A model generated the notes under the pieces. The model did no database searches. It saw only the letters and a program-made list of their open reading frames with translations, and had not been told where the DNA came from. Source: Lutraria lutraria (taxonomy: Eukaryota > Mollusca > Bivalvia > Venerida > Mactridae). From it: 64,000 nucleotides of DNA. How positions within the stretch are numbered: position 1 is the first letter of the stretch; each line of letters opens with the position of its first letter. The position numbers were made by a program, and so were the translations under genes. This document shows positions 22,696-34,903 of this stretch, one piece after another. The stretch is from positions 34,864,194 through 34,928,193 of the forward strand of contig OZ026846.1 of the NCBI GenBank assembly GCA_964023205.1, in the 5' to 3' direction.

Positions 22696-25600
22696 TCAGT
22701 CCTTTTCTTCAAATCTTGATTTCTTAATTTCCAGTAAGGCTTTAGTTGCCATTGGTGAAATTCCTGAAATTCTTTTCATTAACTTCCTAGGATCTGAGGG
22801 GGTCAAAGTTATTGGTGCCCTGAGTGTTTCAGTTCTGTTACTAACGGAATTGAGTATTTCTTCGAGTAAAACTGGAACATAGGCGTACGTCTTAGGCACT
22901 TTTTCCTTGTAACAGCTGTATGTTCCAGTTCTTTTGGAGAAACACCTGAAATAATTTTTGAAATAAAAATAAATATCCCTTTCCAATGTATGTACATCAA
23001 GCAATGGTTAGAATTTACTGTATATCAATAACAAAGTGAAGACGTTGTTGACTTTCTTGCTTGAAAAAATCAATACTGTTGTGAAAGATGGTTATGTTTA
23101 CACTACTGTACTGTTTTTCTTTTTTGATAGTAGTGTTATGTATGTTAATACAACTTTAATGTGTAAACATTAATTTATGTACAAATATTGTTGAATTTTG
23201 AGTTTATTGTGATATATCACCAGCAACGTGAATCATAGCACAGTGGTATGTTGCATGAAATTCATAAAATGAATGATAACTGATTAAAATTTGTCCTAAT
23301 TTCTGCACCACATAAAAAATAAGTCACTTACTTTCCTCATATGAGGTTGTCAGCAAATTTTATGTGATACATTTGGCAATTTTCCAAAAAATATGGATAT
23401 TTCATTGTACAAGAAATAAGGACAAACTGTAAGATGTCTAATGTAAAAAAAATAAAGCCTGCAAGAAATGCTTACCTGAAATCTCCATTCTTATTTAATA
23501 ACACAGGACGGTCTTTGTGAAACTGGTAATCGATGGCAGCCAGGTAATTTCTTGCTTTGTATGCAGGATAACTGCAATAAAATCAAAAGTAGAACATAAT
23601 GACTTTATAATAATAACAAATGCAAACTGACTAAATATAAAAGGGATGAATGACCCACTTTCATGATGTTAAGTTGCTTTATGTGCATCTGCGCATCAAT
23701 TGCGACTTGGGAGTATGTATTTAAGACTAAAACTGCAATTGATTTACCGTTAGTGCAGCCTCCCTGTGTCAACACTGCTTAGAAGATAGAAAATGTTCAT
23801 TGTAGAGAACTCTTTCTGGACAGATTAATTTCCTATTCAATTAAGATCATCAGTAGATAAAATAAATTTACTTAATATGGAGGTTGTTGCTACAATAAGT
23901 AGAAACTTACGTAAATGCAAATCTTTTGGCACAGTACATCAAGATATGTTCGTGAAACGTTTCCAGCTCCCCTGTGTGTCTGTAAGTTGAAAGAAATAAA
24001 TACAAATTTTCAGTAAACACAATAATGCTTCTACAAAAGAATAATACAAAATGTAGTTTGATAGTAGAAACTTTTGAAATTCATATTATTGTTAACAAGG
24101 TTTATTTATTACTTTTTGTTTTATAATTTATTTTTATCATGTTTCTGAAACAACATTGAATTAACCTTTTCAGCAGCTTACCGGTATACCATTTTTAAAT
24201 AAAATCTTACTGTCTTTATGTTAGGCCTTATTTTCCACTATATACTGTACATACAGAAATTAGTTCTATGTTTATACTTGCAAACAAATGGATTATTTTG
24301 CAGTACCAATATATATGTTAATTATCACTGATGATCAGCATCATGATTTTACTTTTCCTCTGACTTGTTAGATATTCAGCAACAATGTGGACTGTAGCCC
24401 CGTCTGGATGCTTACATAATTGGAAGTTTTGCACTGATTAGTGATTCTGCCATAACTGGTGCTTTCAAATTCTCTTACTCCAAGGTATAATTATTAATCA
24501 ATTTAGCATTCTACCTGGACATTCTATAGCTATGAATTATTACTGTATAAAGTACTCTATTGTTATTATTTACAGTAAGTTTTACACCTATTCAGTAATG
24601 AGCTATTTTTATCTACTGGCTGAGTAGTCTTGGATGTTTGAATTGTAGAACATTGTTACTTAGTATATTTTTCATAGCTTGCCACTACTAATTAATTTTT
24701 TCATCTGCACTAAATTTGTTTGTTGATTGTTTTTTAAGAGTCCAGATTCATTAAAAGGTATATTTGTGATACTTACATATTTTGACAGTTTTATATATTG
24801 ATTACATATCTTTTTTATGACTATTTTCATTAATCACTTGTACTTAAAATCATGTACCTGTATTTTCAATATTTGCAGTAATTAAAAATTTGGATGATTT
24901 TAATATTTATTTAGCTTTTTGTATTTCTATTTTCCCTTTTATATCAGGAGTGACGATATTCCGGATATATCCGGAATTCCTGATTATCTGTCTGAAAGAG
25001 CTATGATATCAGAGCAAGGTAAAGGTTACTTCATGAAAATATCTCAAGAGATGACAAAGTTACGGTCAATTTAAAATACAAGCATAATTAAATATGGAAA
25101 TCATGTGGTTGAATGCCTCTTACTTGACAAGAAAAGGTCGGCCACTTATGCTTTTCAGGATTTCAATTCAGCTGTATTGTGATATATATTTACAAGATGT
25201 GTTTTTGTGTTTTAAAAACACAATACCCCCGCTTTGTCTCACTCAAACATATTTACAACATTTAGACTTCATTTATCTACGTGTAATTTACTGATTTTGA
25301 CTGTAATCATAAACTAAGTGGAAACAAGTCAAATCAATTGAATGCTGACCTGAAATTAACATAATGATGCAGATTGTGCAGAAATCTGGTATCAAGGAGA
25401 ACACGTGTCAAAGAAACGTGAGCTTCAGAGCCAGGTTCTAGCCATTTTGTGTTTTCATCAGGAAGATCTTCATGTTCACATCGAGGTTCTATGGCGCCAT
25501 CCCCCAGGAGCCATTTGTGAACATCTACTACATGATGAAGAGCACCTCTCCAACGTGCCTAAAATAAGAAAATGCATATTGTTACATAACATTAATCATG

Positions 25601-28600
25601 AATTAGTGGCCCATTGGTAGTTGCATGCCACACACCATCTTATAATGACAAACAATTGTATCAAGTAATCAAACAAGAGGTCCAAGGTGGCTGTTTATCG
25701 CTTGCATAACAATCGTTGTTTACTCATTTAAACATTGTTTTGAACCTGTGACCTAGTTTTTTTACCCCAGATGACCCATGTTTTAACTTGTCCTACATTT
25801 AAATAAGTCAAACATTCTGACAAGGTTTGGTGAAGATCCAATCAAAACCATGACAACTACAGCATAGACAAGGTTTTCTTCAGATATGACCTAAGTTCTT
25901 CTGACCACAAATGACCCATATTTGGTATTGTCCTTAATATTATTAAGACGAACAATCTGACAACGTTTGTTGAAGATCCAATTTAAACATGACATCCAGA
26001 GCTTTAACAAGTTTTTACTTAAGATTCGACCTTTTGAGCCCAAATGACCCATGTTCAAACTCGACCAAGATATTATAAAGAAACATTCTGACAAGGTTTC
26101 TTGATGATCCAATGAAGACAGTGACTAAGAACTAAAGTGTTCACAATATTTTCCAGCAATTTGCCCTAATGACCTAGTGTTTTACCGCAGATGATCCATT
26201 ATCAAACTTGATCTACATAACATTCTGACAAAGTTTCATGAAGATCCAATCAAAACTGATTTCTAGCGTTTTCACAAGGTTTTTCTTTATTTGGCCCTGG
26301 TGACCTCGTTTTTGACCACAATTGGTCCATTATCAAACGAAACAAAGAGTTTGTCAATATTAACATTCTGACCTACTTTTGCGAAAATTGAGCTAAAAAT
26401 GTGGCCCCGTGTGTGTTCCCCAAGTACAAATTTGACGACGCTGGACGAAGACTGATCACAAAAGCTCAGCCTGAGCACATGTGCTCATGTAAGCTAAAAA
26501 CAGTTGCACACAGCTTATGTGCCCATTCTGGAACTTACACTCGCCATTTTCACTATATTTGTCCCCCAAACAATTGGCCAGTGTTATACTGTCCTATAGA
26601 GGTTCTGTATAGTCTATTTGCAGGAAAACTGTCATTTTTGTTCATCTAGAACGTTGTTTTAGCTTGAAAACGGTATACAACATGCCTATGTACACTTAGA
26701 GGTAAGTAATAACTGAATGAAGTGCTCAAAATGGTGCTTTTTTCGGTGTTATGTTGTTCCATTTAAAAATTACTATTTTTTCATTACAAAATAGAATACT
26801 TTGCTTGTGCATTTCACTTCATATGCATGTGTTATCATATTAACAATTCTTTTAAGTTGTATATACTTTTTATTTCATCAATTTTCGACAAAAAATAAAA
26901 AAATGGCTTCGGTTTAAGTAAAAGTAGTGACTTGTTATACATTTTGCCAAATTCTGTCAAATTATGATTAACAGCATTAAAATATACTTGCAGTATTAGA
27001 AATTATCATGATTTATAGCTTATGTAGCAGTTTTATATGCCTATAAAACAAATCAAACTCATCCAATGAACTTCTCTTCATAGGTAATGTGTATTATTGT
27101 ATCGTTTCAGGTCACTGAAGAGGGTTATATTTTGTAGTGTCCGCAACACAGCTTCCCACACTCCACCAAGAAGGAGATACAGATCCAGCCATGTTGCTAT
27201 ATAAGATGCCTATGGCACATGTTTCCACGTATAAAGTGCTGCAATCATATGTCTTTTAGTTTCTTCACAATTTATAAAAAGCTTTGTCCGCAACGGTGTA
27301 GTGTCCGCAACGCAAACTTAAAATAGGCTTCTAATTATGAGATTCCTCAAGTTTTTTAGGACTTTTTTGTTTCAACATCTTTGTTTTGATTACAGTAATG
27401 AAAAAATATTAGAGAAATGTCAATGAATAATTTACTTTTCCGATCGAAATGACATAACAATGAAATTTGTGTACTTTTCACATGGTCTGAATGAGATATT
27501 TGAAACTTTTTATCAATTTAATATTTATATGTATTGAAAGTAGAGGGATTGCTAAAAAATATGAAAACAAATTTAAAGATATGTGACTTTTCTGAGACAA
27601 AAAAATGACTGACATATTTTTATGAATTATTTTTGCGTTGCGGACACTACATGATTGTATTGATTTTTGATATACTAATATTAAGTCTAATAGTGGCAAC
27701 AATTATGGATAATGACCAAAACATAAGAAATGTATATCCTAGAAAGCAGAAATAGAAAGAAACAGACAATACAGATAGTTTTAAAAAGATAATGGCCAAA
27801 TAAAATGAGACACAGAAAATCACAAACTTGGAAAGGAGAAAGCCCAAACTAGGAAGAAACTGCAACATCAGAAGTTGCAAAAGAGGGCAAAAACTAACAG
27901 AACACTATTGGCTGAAATATCAGCAAATAAGGAGATGAAATGGTTAAGTATAGAGCAAAGAAAAGAGCTGAAAAACAAAGGATACAATGATGAGTAAATT
28001 GGTCAAAGACAGAACAAAAGCTACATCAGCACTAGCAAATAGGTTAAACTCGGTAATGAACAGAAAGCTAATAAAGTGCTGCGAATGAAGGGGAGGCGCA
28101 TGAGAATTAAACTTAAGGAACATAGTTACACATATTTCTTAAACATTAAGAAGTGAAAATAACAACTATGTATCAAGAACATATGAAATGAGCAAAGGAA
28201 TCTTTTCTACACAATGCAGCAAATGGAGACAGGATAGAAGTTTGCTCATTTACCTAGGGTCAGAAATTAATTGATAAGATGTAGTACAGTAATTTCTTTT
28301 CAGGCTACTTATTTTCCAAAAATGTGTTATAAACAAACAACTATTTATATTCCTAAGTTTTGTTTTTAACATGATGTTATTTATCATTATTACTTGATAC
28401 TACATAACAGTATATTTATTTTTTAATATAATGATATTATTGATTATTATTACATTGATATTATATATATATATGTCCATCTATGACTAATCAATTTTTT
28501 AAGCTTCTCTAACATTCAATTTCACAAACTTTCCTAGTACTGTTCTGTCCACAACTATCTTACAACTCTTACTTCTGACTTTCAACACTTACTCTAAATT

Positions 28601-31600
28601 TTACTATCAACTCCTTACACCTAACTGAACACTGTTACACATTATACAGACTCACTCTCAAAATCATACCACAATCATTCAATCTCTCATCTTCCATTTC
28701 TACCACTCATTATTTCCATTCAAATATTATCTGTCCTTCTTAATTATTTTACTCATTTTGTCATTTATTACTTACACTATTTTCATTTAGGTAAAGGATC
28801 AAAGATAATTAGAATTACATATTATGTTGGTGAGACTGAACATTGTTAAATATAATATGTGTGAACTACTTATCAGTGAGTATCTTTATTAAAGATGCTA
28901 CATGTAATTAACTAATCAGATCAAAACATAATATATTTAACATTTCTTATCTGACACGATTACTTGACATAATAATTGTATCTTACTCAAAGGTTGTATT
29001 ATACAATAAAGATACATTGTACTTATTTATAGAAATATTGTGTATTAAACAAATTTTTATCATTCTGTCATATATATATATATATATATGACAGGATATA
29101 TTTTTCTTATATTTTAAGACATTATAATATACAATTATAAATTAACATCATTGATATTTATGTAACTAGACTTTGAAAGAGCAATTATGTAGTGTCCGCA
29201 ACAAAGTCGTGTGCTGTGAATGAACGCATCTTACAAATAAACATCTTTAATCAGGCAACTAAGTGTTTTCTTACTTTCACCTACAGTCCTTACAGTATGA
29301 TGTTATTGGAGGCATTTCTAAATAGTTCTAGGTATAAAGTTGTAAAATCTATTTAAAGATGGTGACAATTATTTGGTACATTTTGGATAAAGTTTTGACT
29401 CATTAAAACTTGGTTAATAATTTCGTTGCAATAATATTTTTTTCTGAATTATGTATGCTTAGGATCACTCTTGCTCAAAATCATGCCAATTTGTAATATA
29501 TGGATTCTGTTTTAAGCACTATCTGCATGTAACAATTGATATGTGTAGTGTCCGCAATGGGTGTACATGGTGTTATAAATCAGGTGATATTTTTCTTAAG
29601 ACAGCTGGTACAGTAAAACCACTTTAGGGCAATGTGGACTGGACATGTACCTATCCAAGTAAAGTGTTAATTTCATTATACATAATACTTCATTTTTGGT
29701 CAAAAGTGGAACACTTGGGGGACAAATATAGTGAAAATGGCGACTAAGAGTGTGTCCTGTACCTTTGTGCTACACACCTAACCTGGGTCTTGAGTGGTGT
29801 GGTATTGGTGGAACTCATAATGTGATATTTTAAAGCCACTGTCAACTGAAGTGTTAACCCATTACTACATAGACATATAACTCTATAGGGTGTTGGAAAA
29901 CTGCAAATAAATAAAGATTTGATATTCAAACGAATGAATCAATCCTTGATGGCTCACAGCAACACTAAATCTTGTGTCTGCATTCATTTAATTCAATGTA
30001 TTGTGAACTATTTATTAAAGAAAATATCAGGATACATTGATGTTGTACTGCAGAATGTATATTCCCAAGGCTGTATCGCAATATATCAGTATACCGGCAT
30101 ATTATTGCACAACTAGAGTGTGGTATACAGTCTCATAGAGGTTAACTTATTTCTAAATCCTTCCGTTCAATAACAAAGAGGACTAGATATCCAGACAGAC
30201 AGATGCACAGACCATCTAAAATACACTGAACCACCGTTATGACAACTAAATCTAGTAACAGCAAGCAGGCTGGACCAAAAAGAAAGCAATATTAATTTTA
30301 AGGTGAATGCCTTATCTTCTATCATTTAGACAAAACACATACATTGTTATTATTTCTGTCATAATCATCGCGTATAGTCTTATATGAAATATATGAGTCT
30401 AGCAAAACATGCTACAAACAAAACACAGTTCTACTTACTATTAATACCTCCTCTTTTCCGTGACAATTTCTGCAGCAATACCAAAAATGATTTATCAGGT
30501 GTGGAACCCATGGTCTTAAGTCCTTATTTCGGGTTTCAGCTGCCACCTTCAAGTATACAACAGACAAGAAACCAGTTAGCAAAACTTCTATGTTCATAAG
30601 TGTTTCATTGATTCAATCAATTTTACATCCGTTATCTATCTACATGTAATGTATTACTTTCTTAGCAAATTTGTATTTCAATTTTATTCCTTGAAAATTC
30701 ACCCTTTCTTAACTGGAAACCTGACTGTTTCACTAACTTCAACTATCGGTATAGCAATCTATTGTTATACAGTATCTCCATAAAATAACATGTACTTACA
30801 GATCCAAGTTTCTTCCCAAAGTTTTTGGCACCATGCCATGTGTCGTAACTATGAACCACAGCAGGATATTCTTTCCCTATGTAAAAGAATACATTGTGAT
30901 AGATTTTGTATTAAATGCAAACATGTTTTATAATTCTAATTATTTTAATGTGTATGAACAAGTGAATGATGAAACAACTAAATAAACCAAATAGCAAACC
31001 AAAATTAGCAATTTCGTAAATCATTCTCAATTATAATACACTATATGAATGAATATAAGATTTACTTTCTGAATAATTCCCAAGAACAGTGCAATTTTGA
31101 CCATTTCATTTGATGAAACATGAAGTCATATATAAGGGCTGAAGAATAAAATGTACAATGCAAATTTACTTACTAATCATTGCAGCTATTGTAATACTTG
31201 CATCTGTTACTAGTTCAGCCACTATGACCCCTCTATCTAACAAAATCTTTAATGCCCTGCAAAGGCCTAGCTCGAGCTTCCTTCTCCATGTTGGTCGATT
31301 TCAGATTTGTCATTCTTTTATCAATTATAACGCTGGCAAGGATGTCTTTTGAATTATTTTCCATTAGAGTGTATGTACAATATTGTGCACAGTGACCAGG
31401 TGAGTCCATTCTACCATCACCTGTAAATCAAATAAACAAGACTATACTAAATTACAACACTTAGGACAGTAAAATAATTACATTAATAAATATATAGAAA
31501 CATTTCATAAATCTTTTTTCTTCAAATAAAAAAAAATCGAAAGTGAACCATGTACCAGTATTTTAAATAAATCCTCCATTGACGACTTGTGAATGTTTTG

Positions 31601-31996
31601 TATTAAACATTTTATATGCTTAGTGTATTCTGTTTTATCATTATCCACCATTATCCTTCATAAGTTTAAACCTGCTGATGAAAACCACTACTGACAAGGC
31701 ACTGGCTAGTTCAATAAGTAGTTGAAACGTGCTAGTGAAGCCACACTGTTTATTAGGGTTTCGGCCTCATAAATATATATACATTTGTATATAAAATGTT
31801 AAAAAAATATCCGAGTCAAGTAAATCAATAATGAAAAATAATCAACATTCCATAGTTATTTTTCATTATATATATATATATATAATTATATAACTAACAT
31901 TCCATCGGTATTATCATATATTTCAAATGCCGACCGTTAGTCGGAATGTTAGTTATTTTTCATTATTAATTTGCTTGACTCAGATATATTTTTTTA

Positions 31997-32027
<31 letters not shown>

Positions 32028-34502
32028 CTGGTCAGCCTCATTGTAGAAAAAAAGAATACCACATCAGTTAAAATTCTAGAATAAAGGTCAATTACCAATA
32101 ACAGCTATTTCTTTGCCAATATATTTTTCGATATTTTGCTGAGTCATATCAGTAAATTTGCCATTGATGACTGGACAACTGTGTTTCGTTTGAATCTTGA
32201 AGTGCGAGGACCTTGAAATCAAGCCTAGACCCAGGAAGTTGAACAACAACTTGATTTTTTCATAGTTGTTTCCACTGACAAGAATAGCTGATGACAGAAG
32301 TATATCACCAGTTCTCATTCTACGTAGGACTGGCTGAGAATCCCACTTCTTCACTTCATGTCCCTCACTACAAACCTGTGAACAAAATCAGTTTTTACAT
32401 CAAATAAAAAATCCACTGTTAAATTTCTCATGTGCATAATGTGCAATTACATAGAGAAAAAAGAAGTTGAAACAATGATCAGTATGAAAACTTGTAAAAA
32501 TATACAAGCTCATCATTCAAAGTTTTTAGTTATGTCCTTGTACTCACCCATATAATTCGGACTGCACTTCCTACATACTTGGTCTTCATAATAACAGTGC
32601 CAGAACAGCCTTTCACACAGCAGACAGAGCTAACTTTTATATGAGCTAACTGGAGAAGGTTTTCTTCAAAGCAGATACTTTTCTTTTCGGTCACCACTTT
32701 TCTAGGTGATACTGTTGTTGTTCCACTTTCCTCATCAGACTGGACTTCCTCATCCTGCATATCATCTTCTTGGAGATACAAAACTCTGTTGGCAGCTTCC
32801 ACCACAGGAACATTTTCATCATCTAACGGATCACTGCAGAAAGTATAAACATACTAAATAAATCCTTACAAACACAACACGATTGGAGTGAAAAATGTAT
32901 ATTTTCTCACCACGGAATAAATGAATGGCTTTCTGTTATACTTGTACTTCATGAATATTTACATGTTGAAATACACATACCGCAGGGTCATTTCTAACAC
33001 AAAGTCATCTGTGTCATCATAGTCTGAATGTTCATCTTCTTCATCTGACCATTCACTCTCTGGATGATAACTCTCATCTTGGTGTTCTTCATCAGTAATG
33101 ATGTCATAGGATATTCTGGAAATTTATTATTCAAATTATTATGATTCTTACAACAATTCATGGTGGATAGTAACAATTACATACTATGTATTGTTTTCTG
33201 TTTTATCAACTAAAATGTGGAGAGTTTGCAAGTGTACTCTATCATGCATTATTAAACTCAGATATATAAAATGCAAGTAACAGAATTATCTTAGTGTCAC
33301 ATGTTATGAATATTACATAAATACATACTCCAGGAAAGAATGGTCTGTTTTTCTGGCTTTCTCTAAGTACTTGGTCACAAGACTGTCGTCTGATTTATCA
33401 GTTTCAGACCTGTAAATGATCATATTTTGAGACAGACAAAACATATCTTTATTCAGACTCACACGTGTGTTGCATTGAAGCAGTGGGAGTCCTTAACAGC
33501 CTGAGGGACCATGTATTGAATCATAATTCATATTACACATGTATGCATTGATCAAAGTTTGTTGATTTCAGTTCTTGAAGTAATTACAATGTACCTACGA
33601 AGTGTACCCTTGACTTTGATTCACAGTGTAGACACAGACAGTGTGCTTAATGTACAGAAGTGTCTCTGAAGAAATTCTTCGGCAGACAGTGAACAAATTT
33701 AGTTAACTACTGGAATTATACTGCATGTTGCATGATAAAAGATTAAAACCTCACCCATGGCCTCCATTAGAATCTTAAATATCAGAAACAGGGAACGATG
33801 GACCAGCTACTTCTCCTTGAACAACTGCAGGGGTAGAATGTACCACAAGGCCTTCAATCTTTGACTTTGTTGGTGTTTCTTCAATGACTAAACTTTCTTC
33901 CACAGAAACCTTCCTTTGCTGAGCATGCCCTCTGACAGCCCTGCATAGTCATCGAAACGGGAATAATTACTTAGTATATTGCACAATACCAACAATTAGA
34001 ACACATCAAAATAATAACTTACAAAAGGCTTTTGATTCGAATAGCGTTACCCTCACATGACTTCCAAATAAGTATCGATTTTCATTGATGTATTTATTCC
34101 CCGTTGGCGCCCCTTTCAATATTTCGACCAACGCGATTGTGTTTTACTTTTAAACTGGGGATTACCGTGTGTATTTAGGCATTTGAATAACAGAATATCG
34201 ATCATTTAATTTGATTCTAACAATATAAATGCTCTAGAACAAATGATACATCACACAATAGATCGAAAATCCAAACTGAAAGTTACCTACCACGCTTGAA
34301 TAAGTCGCATCGCAAAATCATCGTGAGTGCTGGCATTTAACTCAGTTTTCAAACGAATCCATTCCGTCCATGTACTATCAGACAATCTTATAACATGTCG
34401 AGACTGTCCATATTCACGCAACGTTTCTTTTCGTCTTTCTTTTGCCCGTATTTTAGCTCCTGGACTAAGACGGGACAGACGCGGCTTTTTCTTGTCCGCC
34501 AT
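22696..34502 (-). CDS. transposase-like uncharacterised protein, 13 exons (two lesions)
   Basis: Minus-strand exons: 34291-34502, 33755-33940, 33329-33409, 32981-33115, 32548-32833, 32096-32375, 31174-31420, 30800-30876, 30439-30546, 25350-25558, 23911-23979, 23476-23571, 22696-22945. All borders are AG/GT and phases match. Total is 2,236 nt, about 744 aa apart from one extra base. Residues 1-70 are basic and 125-250 acidic. About 280-390 holds Cys pairs and 'IIWVCSEGHEVKKWDSQP'. The core has 'GDGRMDSPGHCAQYCTYTLM' (~394), 'VTDAS' (~463), 'HSYDTWHGAKNFGKK' (~483), a Cys/His-rich 'CCRNCHG' (~528), and 'HTGELETFHEHIL' (~608). Conserved Asp/Glu in this order suggest an RNase H-like transposase-derived fold. 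I recognise it as a multi-copy invertebrate and fish family without a name; the fold is inference. Lesions: TAA at codon ~126 (33775-33777) and a +1 frameshift near 31270-31285. Confidence 0.75.
23980..24947. other. intron of the transposase-like gene
   Basis: AT-rich, with no repeat or exon that I can support. Confidence 0.4.
24948..25018 (+). CDS. candidate orphan exon on the opposite strand
   Basis: An acceptor 'ttttatatcag' and a donor gtaaag bracket 71 nt that read, in phase 1, as 'SDDIPDISGIPDYLSERAMI' with no stop. It lies inside an intron of the minus-strand gene. No partner exon is identified. It contains the perfect palindrome ATTCCGGATATATCCGGAAT (24958-24977), so the coding look could be chance. 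Confidence 0.25.
25671..26500 (+). mobile_element. pearl-like element with ~140 bp core repeats
   Basis: It opens with AAACAAGAGG. 'gacct.gttttt..accccagatgaccca'-type phrases recur near 25749, 25889, 26024, 26168 and 26299, with 'aacattctgacaa' and 'gaagatccaat' between them. It closes with a hairpin-like 'gctcagcctgagcacatgtg' and 'agctaaaaa'. I recognise this as a very common bivalve repeat. It sits in the intron between exons 30439-30546 and 25350-25558. Confidence 0.75.
27800..28090 (+). pseudogene. Lys-rich coding remnant inside the 3.2 kb TIR element
   Basis: In one frame the sequence reads 'KKLQHQKLQKRAKTNRTLLA' then 'EISANKEMKWLSIEQRKEL' and 'NKGYNDE' before a stop. A shifted frame then gives 'TKATSALANRLNSVMNRKL'. 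The composition and heptad-like spacing suggest a former coiled-coil protein, perhaps the element's own gene. No family is recognised. Confidence 0.35.
29065..29094. repeat. perfect 30 bp palindrome with a TA core
   Basis: CTGTCA, an alternating TA tract, then TGACAG. It may simply be a microsatellite grown inside a short hairpin. A similar TA tract lies near 28463. Confidence 0.6.
31788..32008. repeat. foldback inverted repeat in an intron of the transposase-like gene
   Basis: 31788-31851 and 31943-32008 are reverse complements over ~65 bp with few differences (shared 'tgttaaaaaaatat', 'gagtcaag', 'aataatgaaaaata'). The ~90 bp spacer includes a TA tract and a second inner pair, 'taactaacattcc'/'ggaatgttagtta'. 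The structure is that of a foldback or palindromic MITE. It ends 88 bp before exon 32096-32375. Confidence 0.7.
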
Positions 34503-34565
34503 GTTTGTTTAGGTACAGTTTAGTTCAAGTTGTCACGTGACCGAGGTGACACTACCTAATTTGCA
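34503..34565 (-). promoter_or_regulatory. candidate promoter of the transposase-like gene
   Basis: Upstream of the minus-strand ATG at 34502 lie TCACGTGAC and the octamer-like ATGCAAAT, with CAAACATGG at the start. The same three words precede start B of the convergent gene. Motif evidence only. Confidence 0.35.
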
Positions 34566-34717
34566 TATACTTAGGATGCTCCATCCAGCTAGTGATACCG
34601 TTGGTGTTTTCCAACTATTACTTAGAGTAGGAGTGGGTTTAAACTGTTTGAAAAACTGGACCAGCCCTTTGAAGAATAACTTTAACACATACATGCTTAT
34701 AATTTTTTTGCCTATAC

Positions 34718-34903
34718 ATGTATAAGTTTATTGGAAGTGAAACGGGATCTTTAATGATTGGTGGTTTAGGAAAGATAGATTTAGACGACTGGAAATTACA
34801 TACAAGATTAAAACATCGTACACCAGATAGCAATATTGTAAAATGGTTGTGGAAAGCTGTTGAGAGCTATGACAATGAGATGAGAGCGAGATTACTTATA
34901 TTT
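34718..34903 (+). pseudogene. SMURF-like HECT E3 ligase fragment
   Basis: About 60 codons read 'MIGGLGKIDLDDWKLHTRLK', then 'HRTPDSNIVKWLWKAVESYD' and 'NEMRARLLIF'. This matches the HECT N-lobe/hinge part of NEDD4-family ligases, and the 'TRLKH..DSNIV' phrase is closest to SMURF1/2. In those proteins the next residues are the 'QFVTG' strand, but here homology ends at about 34903, where the DUF7869-like gene on the other strand begins. No catalytic Cys region and no upstream HECT sequence are present. It is a broken fragment, either from a retrocopy, a captured exon or a local rearrangement. Confidence 0.7.

Larger units (their letters stand above)
26538..29750. mobile_element. ~3.2 kb terminal-inverted-repeat element of unknown family
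   Basis: CGCCATTTTCACTATATTTG plus TCCCCCAA at 26542-26569 is matched in reverse complement at 29714-29741, a 28 bp perfect inverted repeat. Inside, GTAGTGTCCGCAA words occur near 27134, 27298, 29189 and 29545 (+) and 27636 (-), like subterminal binding sites. 27800-28080 on + reads as a Lys-rich, coiled-coil-like protein remnant interrupted by stops. 28500-28790 is strikingly G-poor. No target duplication could be fixed, so the exact ends are uncertain. It lies in a large intron of the transposase-like gene. Confidence 0.65.

Noticed and set aside
22809..23000. Second minus-strand frame over the last exon of the transposase-like gene
   Set aside because: It reads the same exon in a frame that does not match the phase of the upstream exons; the other frame continues the family motif order.
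26401..26649. 82-codon + frame
   Set aside because: It crosses the end of one pearl-like element and the terminal repeat of the next element.
32994..33176. Met-rich minus-strand frame of 60 codons
   Set aside because: It is an out-of-phase reading of exon 32981-33115; the in-phase reading is a typical acidic stretch that joins both neighbours.
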